From: Streptosporangiaceae bacterium
Lineage (GTDB): Bacteria; Actinomycetota; Actinomycetes; Streptosporangiales; Streptosporangiaceae
Length of the DNA: 35,855 nt
Assembly: GCA_019239975.1 (NCBI GenBank)
Contig: JAFAZE010000157.1
Location: 1-35,855, forward strand
Direction: 5' to 3'
Shown here: positions 15,058 to 21,786 of the stretch, in pieces
How positions within the stretch are numbered: position 1 is the stretch's first letter
How the letters are laid out: each line of letters begins with the position of its first letter
Notes under the pieces: model-generated
The model's input: the letters and a program-made list of their open reading frames with translations, nothing else
Databases searched by the model: none
Told to the model about the DNA's origin: nothing
Translations under genes and position numbers: made by a program

Positions 15058-15150
15058 GGGAGCGGCGCCGCGCCGCGCAGCCGGCCGGGGGGCAGCGCAT
15101 GAGGGAGCGGCGCCGCGCCGCGCAGCCGGCCGGAAGGCAGCGCATGAAGG
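15051..15150. repeat. 45-bp tandem repeat at a stop codon
   Basis: Two copies (15051-15095 and 15096-15140, two mismatches) and the first 10 bases of a third. Each begins CGCATGA, so each carries an in-frame TGA. The first copy supplies the stop of the upstream glycosyltransferase gene, and the third runs into the ribosome binding site of the next gene. Confidence 0.88.
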
Positions 15151-15160
15151 GGGCCAGACG

Positions 15161-16375
15161 TTGAGGATCGTGCGGATGGCCAACTACGTCGGGCCGCGGT
15201 CCGGCGGCATGCGCACCGCGCTGCGCGAGCTCGGCGCCGGGTACCTGGCCGCCGGCCACGAGCCGGTGCTGATCGTGCCGGGGAAGAGGGACGGCGACGA
15301 GCGGACCGCGCAGGGCCGCGTGATCACGCTGCGCGGGCCGCTGGTGCCGTTCACCGGCGGCTACCGGGCGCTGCTGCGGCGCCGGCGGCTCGCCGCCCTG
15401 CTCGCGGAGCTGCGGCCGGACCGGCTGGAGGTGTCGGACCGGACAACGCTGCGCTGGACCGGCCGGTGGGCGCGGGAGCACGGTGTACCCGCGGTGATGG
15501 TCTCGCACGAGAGCCTCACCGGGCTGTTCAGCCTGCCCGCCGACGTATCGGGGATGTCGCGGGTGCGCAGCCGCCTGCTCGGCAGGCTCGCCACGGCGCT
15601 CGCCGGCACGCTCAACCGCCGCACCGCCCGCGACTACCAGCGGGTGATCTGCACGACGCGCTGGGCGGCGGCCGAGTTCGAGCGGCTGGGCGCGCCCAAC
15701 CTGACGCGCATCCCGCTCGGCGTGGACCTCGCGAGGTTCACGCCGAGCGCGTTCAGCGTCGCCGAGCGCGCCCGGTACGTGTCCCCCGGCGAGGTGCTGC
15801 TGGTGCACTGCGGACGGCTGTCGGTCGAGAAGAAGCCGCAGCGGTCGGTGGCGGCGCTCGCCGCGCTGCGCGCCGCGGGCGTGCCCGCGGCGCTGGTCGT
15901 CGCCGGCGACGGGCCGTTGCGCCGCCGCCTCGAGCGCGCCGCGGCGAGGAAGGCGCTGCCGGTCCGGTTCACCGGCTTCATCCACGATCCCGCCAACCTC
16001 GCCAGGCTGCTGGCCAGCGCGGACGTGGTCATAGCGCCCGGGCCGGTGGAGACCTTCGGGCTGGCCGCGCTCGAGGCCCTGGCCTGCGGCACCCCGGTCG
16101 TGGTCAGCGCGGCCAGCGCGCTGCCCGAGGTGACCGGCGCCGCCGGGGTCGCCGTTGCCGGGGAGGACTTCGCGGCCGGCGTGCGGACCGTGCTCGGCTG
16201 GCCGGCCGCGGCGAGGCGCGCGGCGGCCCGCGCGAGGGCCGAAGAGTTCGGCTGGCCCGCGGCGGTCGCCGCGTTCCTCTCCGCCCATGAGGCCGCCGGC
16301 CAGGAGGCCGGCGGCAGCGCTACGCCCGCGCGCGAAGCCGCCGGGCATGTCACCCTGGGACAGGTGCAGCCATGA
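15161..16375 (+). CDS. Group 1 glycosyltransferase
   Basis: A 404-residue GT-B glycosyltransferase, second of three consecutive genes. It starts LRIVRMANYVGPRSGGMRTA, has the donor-site motif CGRLSVEKKPQRS, AGDGPLRRRLE, and the EX7E motif ETFGLAALE followed by ALACGTPVVV. The TTG start at 15161 is supported by AAGGGGG eight bases upstream; the ATG at 15176 is possible but is less well placed. The sugar and acceptor are unknown; neighbours suggest a cell-envelope glycolipid or phospho-mannoside pathway. The 3' end overlaps the SGNH hydrolase gene as ATGA, so these two are translationally coupled. The C-terminal 40 residues are Ala/Gly-rich and non-conserved in appearance. Confidence 0.87.
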   Translation: MRIVRMANYVGPRSGGMRTALRELGAGYLAAGHEPVLIVPGKRDGDERTAQGRVITLRGPLVPFTGGYRALLRRRRLAALLAELRPDRLEVSDRTTLRWTGRWAREHGVPAVMVSHESLTGLFSLPADVSGMSRVRSRLLGRLATALAGTLNRRTARDYQRVICTTRWAAAEFERLGAPNLTRIPLGVDLARFTPSAFSVAERARYVSPGEVLLVHCGRLSVEKKPQRSVAALAALRAAGVPAALVVAGDGPLRRRLERAAARKALPVRFTGFIHDPANLARLLASADVVIAPGPVETFGLAALEALACGTPVVVSAASALPEVTGAAGVAVAGEDFAAGVRTVLGWPAAARRAAARARAEEFGWPAAVAAFLSAHEAAGQEAGGSATPAREAAGHVTLGQVQP

Positions 16376-17232
16376 CAACATTCGTCACACTCGGTGACTC
16401 AATCACCCTGGGCATGGGCGACCCCGCCCCGGACGGCGGATGGCGCGGCTGGGCCGAGCTGCTCGCCAGGGGTCTGCCCGAGCCCGAACTCCACAACCTC
16501 GCCACGCTCGGCGCGCAAAGCAGCCACGTCGAGCGGTTTCAGCTGCCCGCCGCGCTCGCGCTGCGGCCGGACATCGCCAGCGTCGTGGTCGGCATCAACG
16601 ACACGCTGCGCGGCGGCTTCAGCCCGGCACGGTTCGGCGAGTCGGCGGCGCGCACGGTCGGCGCCCTGCGGGCCAGCGGCGCGGCGGTACTCACCATGCG
16701 GCTGCCGGATCCAGGACGGATGTTCGGCCTGCCCGGCGGCCTCGCCCGGCCGCTGGCGCGCCGCATGCACGCGGTCAACCTGGAGATGGACAAGGTGGCG
16801 GCGAGGTTCGGGACGCTGCACTTCGACGCGGCGCGCGACCCGGCGACCTACGACCGCCGCAACTGGTCCGTCGACCGGCTGCACCCGAACGAGCGCGGTC
16901 ACCGGCTCATCGCCTGCCGTTACCACGACGCGCTCGCGGCGGCGGGGCACCCGCTCGGCCCGCGGCCCGACCCGCGGCCGGCGAGCCCGCCGCCGACCCG
17001 CCGCAACGAGCTCGCGTGGATGGCCACCAAGGGCACCAGGTGGCTGCTCCGCCGGTCCGTCGACCTGGTTCCGTACCTGGTGTTCCTGGCGGTCCGCGAG
17101 TGGCTGTCCGGTACCGGCCTGCCGTCGGGCGCCGAAGGCGAGTGGCTGCCCGGCGCCGGTGAGGCACCTGTCCGGAACGAGGTGCCCGCCGCCGAGGAGG
17201 TGCCCGCCGAACCCATAGCGGAGCCGGGATGA
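16372..17232 (+). CDS. SGNH/GDSL-type hydrolase
   Basis: This 286-residue esterase or acetylhydrolase has all four SGNH blocks: S10 in LGDSIT, G47 in NLATLGAQS, N76 in VVVGINDTL, and D168/H171 in VDRLHPNE. It probably removes acyl or acetyl groups from a glycan or lipid. No signal peptide is seen, so it acts inside the cell or at the inner membrane face. It is translationally coupled to the upstream glycosyltransferase (ATGA overlap at 16372-16375), which suggests it works on the same glycoconjugate. After residue 205 comes a charged region with RRSVDLVPYLVFLAVREWL, possibly an amphipathic membrane anchor, then an acidic Pro/Glu tail. A 48-bp palindrome begins 26 bases after the stop. Confidence 0.87.
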   Translation: MTTFVTLGDSITLGMGDPAPDGGWRGWAELLARGLPEPELHNLATLGAQSSHVERFQLPAALALRPDIASVVVGINDTLRGGFSPARFGESAARTVGALRASGAAVLTMRLPDPGRMFGLPGGLARPLARRMHAVNLEMDKVAARFGTLHFDAARDPATYDRRNWSVDRLHPNERGHRLIACRYHDALAAAGHPLGPRPDPRPASPPPTRRNELAWMATKGTRWLLRRSVDLVPYLVFLAVREWLSGTGLPSGAEGEWLPGAGEAPVRNEVPAAEEVPAEPIAEPG

Positions 17233-17258
17233 CCCCCGGCGGCCGTCCGCTTCCTCGC

Positions 17259-17306
17259 GATTGCGTGCGATAGTGGTCGGCTAGCCGACCACTATCGCAC
17301 GCAATC
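17259..17306. repeat. 48-bp perfect palindrome (cruciform/terminator-like)
   Basis: The sequence from 17259 to 17306 equals its own reverse complement with no mismatch: 24-bp arms meeting at GGCT|AGCC. It lies 26 bp after the SGNH hydrolase stop. There is no loop and no T tract, so it is unusual as an intrinsic terminator. It may act in both directions or be a recombination or protein-binding site. Confidence 0.93.
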
Positions 17307-17350
17307 ATGGTCTTGACGCCGCTTGGGCATGGTCTTGACGCCGCTTGGGC
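17307..17350. repeat. 22-bp perfect tandem duplication
   Basis: ATGGTCTTGACGCCGCTTGG plus GC occurs twice in a row (17307-17328 and 17329-17350), starting at the base after the 48-bp palindrome. The adjacency suggests that replication slippage at the hairpin made the duplication. Confidence 0.9.
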
Positions 17351-17446
17351 GCCGGGGGGCGCAGCGCGGCGCCGCGGCGTGCGCTGGTCGCGGCCCCAGC
17401 GCGGGGCGGGGCGGATACCACCGTCCGTTCAGTATGAACATAAGTA

Positions 17447-17475
17447 TTGCCAAGGTTGCTTTGCAAAGATACCTT
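17447..17475 (+). promoter_or_regulatory. Promoter of the ArsR-MFS operon, probably leaderless
   Basis: TTGCCA (17447-17452, five of six consensus bases) and TACCTT (17470-17475) are 17 bp apart. The -10 box ends seven bases before the ATG at 17483, and no ribosome binding site precedes it. Confidence 0.6.
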
Positions 17476-17479
17476 TGCA
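17459..17479. promoter_or_regulatory. Operator of the ArsR-type regulator
   Basis: TGCAAAG-ATAC-CTTTGCA (17462-17479) is an inverted repeat with perfect 7-bp arms. It overlaps a second palindrome, CTTTGCAAAG (17459-17468). Both cover the spacer and -10 box of the promoter, so the gene product probably represses its own operon. Confidence 0.65.
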
Positions 17480-17482
17480 TTT

Positions 17483-18172
17483 ATGGGCGAGGCTGAGCAC
17501 GGGCGGGCGGAGACACGGGCGGAGACACGGCCGGAGACACGGCCGGAGACACGGGCGGAGACACGGGCGGAGACACGGTCGGTCGCCCGGGTGACCGACC
17601 CGCGGGCGCTGCGGGCCTACGCGCACCCGGTCAGGATGGCACTGGTGGGACTGCTGCGGACGGAGGGTCCGCTGACCGCGACCCGGGCCGCGGCGCTGCT
17701 CGGCGAGTCCACCGGCACCACCTCCTTCCACCTGCGGCAGCTCGCGAAGTACGGGCTGGTGGAGGAGGCGGGCGGGGGCACCGGCCGGGAGAAGCCGTGG
17801 CGGGCCACGGCGATGTTCACCGACGTGCCCGCCGTGGCCGGCACGCCCGAGCTCGCGGCGGCGAGCGGGCTGTTCAGGTCGGTGCTGGCGGAGCGGTACT
17901 TCGAGCACGTGATGCGCTGGCTGGAGACCAGGGAGGACGAGCCGCCGGAGTGGCGGGAGGCGGCGCTGTTCGGCGACCGGTTCCTCTACCTCACCGCGGG
18001 CGAGCTCGCCGAGATCGGGCGGGAGGTCGACGCGCTCCTGGACCGGTACCTGGACCGGAACGTGAGCCCGGAGCTCCGGCCGGAGGGCGCGCGCCGGGTC
18101 ACCTACCTGAATCTCGCGTTCCCCGGGGAGCTGTTCGGGACGCGGCCCGGCGGCGCTGGAGAAGCGCGGTGA
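17483..18172 (+). CDS. ArsR/helix-turn-helix regulator of an efflux operon
   Basis: A 229-residue regulator. A winged helix occupies about residues 35-110: DPRALRAYAHPVRMALVGLL, then TATRAAALLGESTGTTSFHL as helix-turn-helix, and a wing up to EKPWRAT. The C-terminal half (FRSVLAERYFEHVMRWLETR and onwards) is a helical effector or dimer domain as in ArsR-like drug-efflux regulators. Residues 10-32 are encoded by six copies of a 12-bp repeat and read as ETRA/ETRP units, which should be a flexible charged tail rather than part of the fold. The start at 17483 is set by the leaderless promoter. The 3' end overlaps the transporter gene (GTGA), so the two are co-translated. The inverted repeat over its promoter suggests autorepression. 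Confidence 0.87.
   Translation: MGEAEHGRAETRAETRPETRPETRAETRAETRSVARVTDPRALRAYAHPVRMALVGLLRTEGPLTATRAAALLGESTGTTSFHLRQLAKYGLVEEAGGGTGREKPWRATAMFTDVPAVAGTPELAAASGLFRSVLAERYFEHVMRWLETREDEPPEWREAALFGDRFLYLTAGELAEIGREVDALLDRYLDRNVSPELRPEGARRVTYLNLAFPGELFGTRPGGAGEAR
17509..17580. repeat. 12-bp tandem repeat in a coding region, six copies
   Basis: GGAGACACGG followed by two variable bases is repeated six times at exact 12-bp intervals. Because 12 is a multiple of three, the frame is kept and the repeat encodes a run of ETRx tetrapeptides near the N-terminus of the ArsR-type regulator. Confidence 0.92.
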
Positions 18173-19431
18173 GTGCCCCGGTGAAGGCGCCGCCGCGCGC
18201 GCTTGTCCCGCCGCTGCTGCGCGAGCGGGTGTTCCGGCGGTACTGGGGGGCGTCGACGATCTCCATGTTCGGCGACCAGATCTCGGGGATCGCGCTGCCG
18301 CTCACGGCGGTCATCGCGCTGCACGCGCAGGCGGCGGAGATGGGATACCTGACCGCGCTCGAATGGCTGCCCAGCCTGCTGTTCGGGCTGCACCTCGGCG
18401 CGTGGGCGGACCGGCGCGGGCGGCGGCGCCGCACGATGATCGGCGCCGACCTGGGCCGTGCGGCGCTGCTTGGCACCGTCCCGGCCTGCTACGCGATGCA
18501 CGTGCTGACGATGGCGCAGCTGTACGCGGTCACGTTCGCCGTGGGGACGCTGAGCATCATGTTCACCGTGTCGAACGCGACGCTTTTCGTGTCGATCGTG
18601 GCGCCGGAACGGTACGTGGACGGGCAGTCGCTGATCTACGCCAGCCGGGCGCTGTCGTTCATGGGCGGGCCGAGCGCCGGGGGCCTGCTCGTGCAGGCGT
18701 TCACGGCCCCGTTCGCGGTCATCGCGGACGCGCTGTCGTTCCTCGGCTCGGCGTTCCTCCTCGGCCGGATCCGGCCCGCCGAGCCGTCGGCGGACGACGG
18801 GAAGGGCGCGGTCGCAGCCGGCGTCCGTTTTGTCACCCGCAACGCGATCGTGCGCGCGTCGCTGATCGCGGTCGCGACGATCAACTTCTTCAACCTCATG
18901 TTCTTCGCGCTCTTCGCGCTCTACGCGATCCGCGTGCTGCACGTCCGCCCGGGCGTGCTCGGCGTCGTGCTGGGCGCGGGCGCGGCCGGCGGGGTGCTCG
19001 GCTCGCTGGTGACCAAGCGGCTCGCGGCGCGGATCGGCGTCGGCTGGGCGTACGTGGCCGGCTGCTTCGGGTTCACCGCGCCGCTGATCCTCGTGCCGCT
19101 CGCGCGATCGCCGCTGATCCTCCAGATGCTGTTCGCGTCGGAGTTCCTGAGCGGCTTCGGCCTGATGGTGCTGGATATCAGCATCGGGGCGATCTTCGCC
19201 GCGGTGATACCGGACACGCTGCGGTCGCGGGTCACCGGCGCGTTCCAGGCCGTCAACTACGGGACACGCCCGCTCGGCGCGCTGCTCGGCGGCCTGCTGG
19301 GCGCCACCGTGGGCATCCGGCCCGCGCTGTGGGCCGCCACCATCGGCGGTGTCGCCGGAGCGGTCCTGCTGCTGCCCTCCCCCGTGCCCGGTTTCAGGAT
19401 GCCGGATCCGGATGAGCCTGCCACGCTATGA
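18169..19431 (+). CDS. MFS transporter, drug-efflux type (DHA3-like)
   Basis: A membrane transporter of about 420 residues with roughly twelve predicted helices. The MFS loop 2-3 motif appears as LGAWADRRGRRRRTMIGADL, and FRRYWGASTISMFGDQISG at the N-terminus is typical of the macrolide-efflux (DHA3) branch. Later helices include VLGVVLGAGAAGGVLGSLV and a final PLGALLGGLLGATVG. The GTG start overlaps the stop of the ArsR-type regulator (GTGA, 18169-18172); a second GTG lies four codons on. This layout argues for an inducible drug exporter under the repressor. The substrate is unknown. The stop codon overlaps a possible -10 box (TATGAT at 19427-19432) for the next transporter. Confidence 0.88.
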   Translation: MSAPVKAPPRALVPPLLRERVFRRYWGASTISMFGDQISGIALPLTAVIALHAQAAEMGYLTALEWLPSLLFGLHLGAWADRRGRRRRTMIGADLGRAALLGTVPACYAMHVLTMAQLYAVTFAVGTLSIMFTVSNATLFVSIVAPERYVDGQSLIYASRALSFMGGPSAGGLLVQAFTAPFAVIADALSFLGSAFLLGRIRPAEPSADDGKGAVAAGVRFVTRNAIVRASLIAVATINFFNLMFFALFALYAIRVLHVRPGVLGVVLGAGAAGGVLGSLVTKRLAARIGVGWAYVAGCFGFTAPLILVPLARSPLILQMLFASEFLSGFGLMVLDISIGAIFAAVIPDTLRSRVTGAFQAVNYGTRPLGALLGGLLGATVGIRPALWAATIGGVAGAVLLLPSPVPGFRMPDPDEPATL

Positions 19432-19458
19432 TCGCCCCTCGACCCCTGGAGCTTTCTG

Positions 19459-20709
19459 ATGCGACGGCACGTACGGCCGCCGGTCCTGCTGTCCTATGTC
19501 ACGTTCGTGTTCATCGGTATCAATGCGGGGGTCAATGGCGTCCTGCTGCCGGCGCAGATGGCCGGCTATGGCGTGGACCGGGCCACCATCGGGATCACGT
19601 TTTTCACCGGCTCCGCCGGGTTCGTGCTGGCCGGCTTGTGCACCGGCGCGCTGGTCAACCGGTTCGGCGTCCGGATCGCCCTGGTCACGGGGGGCGGCGC
19701 GTACGTGCTCGCCGGCCTTTACCTGGCCACCCGGCCGCCCTTCGGCGCGTTCGTGCTGGTGTTGCTGGTCGTGGGGTTCGCCATCGGCATCCTGGAATCG
19801 GTACTCAACGTCTACCTCACCTCGCTGCCCGACGCGACGGCGCTGCTCAACCGCCTGCACGCGTTCTTCGGCGTGGGCGCGCTGAGCGGGCCGGTGCTGG
19901 CCGCATGGATCCTCGGCTTCGCCTCCTGGACAACGGTCTGGCTGGTGATGGCCGTGGCCTGCGTGCCGCTGGTCACCGGCTTCCTGGCGGCCTACCCGAG
20001 GCCGCAACGGGGCGATCCGCCGCCCGAAGCGCCCGAAGCGCCTGGGGTGTCCGGCGCGACCGCCACGCACCGGGCATCCGACGCGGGCGCCGCGGCCGCC
20101 GCGCCCGCGGGTGGGCTGCTGCGCGGCGCGCTGCGGGAACGGGGCGTGCTGTTCGGCGCCGCGATGCTGGCCGTCTACGTCGGCCTCGAACTCGGCGTGG
20201 GCGGCTGGGGCTTCAGCTACCTGGTGCAGGCACGTGCGCTGCCAGAGTCGTTCGCCGGGTACTCGGTCAGCGGGTACTGGCTGGGACTGACCCTTGGCCG
20301 GTTCCTGATCAGCCCGGTCGCATCGAGGATGGGCGCGAGCGTGGCCACCATGATGTACGCCTGCCTGGCCGGCGTCACCGCCGCGGCCATGCTCGCCTGG
20401 CTGTCGCCGGCCGCGGTGGTGGCGAGCGTGGCGCTTGTGCTGCTCGGCTTCTTCCTCGGGCCGGTCTTCCCGACCACGATGGCGATCGCGCCACAGCTGA
20501 CGCGGGCCTCGCTGGTACCCACCGCCATCGGCGTGATGAACGCGGCATCCGTCGTGGGCGGCGCCGCGTTGCCGTGGCTGGTCGGCGCCATCGCCCAGGG
20601 CGCGGGGATGTGGGTGCTCCTGCCGTTCACCGTGACGCTGGCCGTGCTGCAGTTCGCCACGTGGTGGCCGCTCGCCAACCGGATCCGTACCCCTGTCAGC
20701 CCGCCGTGA
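19459..20709 (+). CDS. MFS transporter (sugar/unknown, FucP-like topology)
   Basis: A 416-residue MFS permease. The first helix VLLSYVTFVFIGINAGVNGV and the loop CTGALVNRFGVRIALVTGGG (the D/R of the signature loop replaced by N-R-F-G) fit the FucP/YbjJ-like branch rather than the drug-efflux type next door. A Pro/Ala-rich linker at about 180-215 joins the two six-helix halves. Conserved helix VALVLLGFFLGPVFPTTMAI is typical of the C-terminal half. TGGAG lies eight bases before the ATG. It follows the other MFS gene after 27 bp and may be co-transcribed, but a possible promoter overlaps the gap. Its 3' end overlaps the convergent VOC gene by 14 bp. Confidence 0.85.
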   Translation: MRRHVRPPVLLSYVTFVFIGINAGVNGVLLPAQMAGYGVDRATIGITFFTGSAGFVLAGLCTGALVNRFGVRIALVTGGGAYVLAGLYLATRPPFGAFVLVLLVVGFAIGILESVLNVYLTSLPDATALLNRLHAFFGVGALSGPVLAAWILGFASWTTVWLVMAVACVPLVTGFLAAYPRPQRGDPPPEAPEAPGVSGATATHRASDAGAAAAAPAGGLLRGALRERGVLFGAAMLAVYVGLELGVGGWGFSYLVQARALPESFAGYSVSGYWLGLTLGRFLISPVASRMGASVATMMYACLAGVTAAAMLAWLSPAAVVASVALVLLGFFLGPVFPTTMAIAPQLTRASLVPTAIGVMNAASVVGGAALPWLVGAIAQGAGMWVLLPFTVTLAVLQFATWWPLANRIRTPVSPP

Positions 20710-21124
20710 CTCCGCCCCACCGCTCGGGGGCGACGTCGGCGAGCGTCTGTGAGAACGTCCACTGATGTCCCGCGAGATCCTCGGCGTTGTACTGGCGCTC
20801 GCCGTACTCGAAGTCGGTCGGCTCCATGAGGATGCGGGCGCCGTGCTCCCGGGCTCGTTCGCAGTGCGCCCGGGCGTCCTCGACACGCACGGTAACCGAG
20901 TGCGTGACCTCGCCCGGCGTGGGCGGGCGCCGGTCACCTCGCACGTCGGCGACGATCACCGCTCCGTCGCCGAACTGAAGCTGTGAGCGGTGATTCTCGC
21001 CGATGCGCAGCCGTTCGGTGAACCCGAAGGCGGCGGACAGCCAGACGACCGCCTCCCGGACGTCGGGGTAGATCAGGACGGGGATGACGGTCGCAGACGG
21101 TACGGAACGGTTCGGCTGGAGCAT
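20696..21124 (-). CDS. VOC (glyoxalase/bleomycin-resistance fold) protein
   Basis: This 142-residue protein has the paired beta-alpha-beta-beta-beta units of the VOC superfamily. It starts TVIPVLIYPDVREAVVWLSA with AFGFTERLRIGENHRSQLQF, and the second half has HSVTVRVEDARAHCERAREH, ILMEPTDFEYGERQYNAEDL and AGHQWTFSQTL. This second motif is typical of the YdeT/PhnB-like actinomycete group, whose members are often hydrolases or binding proteins with no known substrate. Possible metal ligands are H75 and the E in FEYGERQY. The transcript is probably leaderless (-10 box TAGGCT seven bases upstream). The gene is downstream of the DUF6624 gene (39-bp gap) on the same strand but has its own promoter. 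Confidence 0.83.
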   Translation of the reverse strand: MLQPNRSVPSATVIPVLIYPDVREAVVWLSAAFGFTERLRIGENHRSQLQFGDGAVIVADVRGDRRPPTPGEVTHSVTVRVEDARAHCERAREHGARILMEPTDFEYGERQYNAEDLAGHQWTFSQTLADVAPERWGGVTAG

Positions 21125-21131
21125 GGTGGCC

Positions 21132-21160
21132 AGCCTAATCCCGGCGGTCGCGGATGACGG
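21132..21160 (-). promoter_or_regulatory. Leaderless promoter of the VOC gene
   Basis: On the minus strand CCGTCA (21160-21155) and TAGGCT (21137-21132) are 17 bp apart. The -10 box ends seven bases before the ATG at 21124. Confidence 0.5.
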
Positions 21161-21163
21161 CGC

Positions 21164-21694
21164 TCAGCCGGCGCTGCCGTGCAGGTCGCGCATGTGGGCC
21201 TCGTAGTCGGCGAAGGGGCCGAGGCCGACGGAGGCGCGGCGCGCGTCCACGTGCGCCGGGTCCTCGATGGGGTGCGCCCTGAACCCCTCATCGTCCACGA
21301 TGAACTGGGTGCCGTACAGCTGAGGCTCACCGTTCCTCATGCGGACACGGTCCTCCAGGTACGCCAGGTGCGTGTCAGACGCCTCTCCCGCGGCGACGGC
21401 GGAGCGCAGCAGTGGGAGGAAGACCCGCTGATGTTCGGCGTCGGCGTGCTGGGCCAGCAGGAAGGCCGCCCTCGCGCCGTCTTCTCCCACCAGCGTTTTG
21501 CCCGGCCAGCCGCGCTCGGCGACCAGCTCGCTCAGCCACTGGGTATTGGCCCGGTCGATCCGCTCCATCTCGGCGACGTGCGACATGACAAGCCTGTCTA
21601 CGCGCTGGCCTGGCCGCCTCATGGGAGTGTCGCGCCGGATCCGCTGGTCTTCCTCGCAGCGGGCCAGCAGTTCCGCGCGCAGGCCGTCGTCCAC
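21164..21694 (-). CDS. DUF6624-like protein
   Basis: A 176-residue protein that I place in DUF6624 from its motifs: RAELLARCEEDQRIR, then VDRLVMSHVAEMERIDRANT, LSELVAERGWPGKTLVGEDG, AAFLLAQHADAEHQRVFLPL and RVRMRNGEPQLYGTQFIVDD. The function of this family is not known. Conserved His, Asp, Trp and the GTQF strand may form a binding site. No signal peptide or membrane helix was seen. The start is GTG at 21694 with no ribosome binding site; a TAACCT box six bases upstream suggests a leaderless transcript. It is divergent from the amidohydrolase gene with a 92-bp gap and is followed by the VOC gene on the same strand. Confidence 0.8.
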   Translation of the reverse strand: MDDGLRAELLARCEEDQRIRRDTPMRRPGQRVDRLVMSHVAEMERIDRANTQWLSELVAERGWPGKTLVGEDGARAAFLLAQHADAEHQRVFLPLLRSAVAAGEASDTHLAYLEDRVRMRNGEPQLYGTQFIVDDEGFRAHPIEDPAHVDARRASVGLGPFADYEAHMRDLHGSAG

Positions 21695-21700
21695 ATTCGG

Positions 21701-21706
21701 AGGTTA
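21701..21706 (-). promoter_or_regulatory. Putative -10 box of the DUF6624 gene
   Basis: TAACCT on the minus strand ends six bases before the GTG start at 21694. No clear -35 box was found. Confidence 0.35.
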
Positions 21707-21774
21707 CGCCGCGGAGATTACGTCAGCACGCCCCGGCGGCCCCGCGCCCGCTTCCGGGCCGGGCACCGGCACGC

Positions 21775-21780
21775 CACAAT
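21775..21780 (+). promoter_or_regulatory. Putative -10 box of the amidohydrolase gene
   Basis: CACAAT ends six bases before the ATG at 21787. The -35 region is weak (TTCCGG at 21752-21757, 17 bp upstream). Confidence 0.3.
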
Positions 21781-21786
21781 GAGCGA

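Noticed and set aside
14831..16381. Long minus-strand open frame opposite the second glycosyltransferase
   Set aside because: It is a composition shadow; the plus frame has the EX7E motif and coupling to its neighbour.
19426..20937. Long minus-strand open frame opposite the second MFS gene
   Set aside because: Low-complexity and highly charged; the plus frame has membrane helices.
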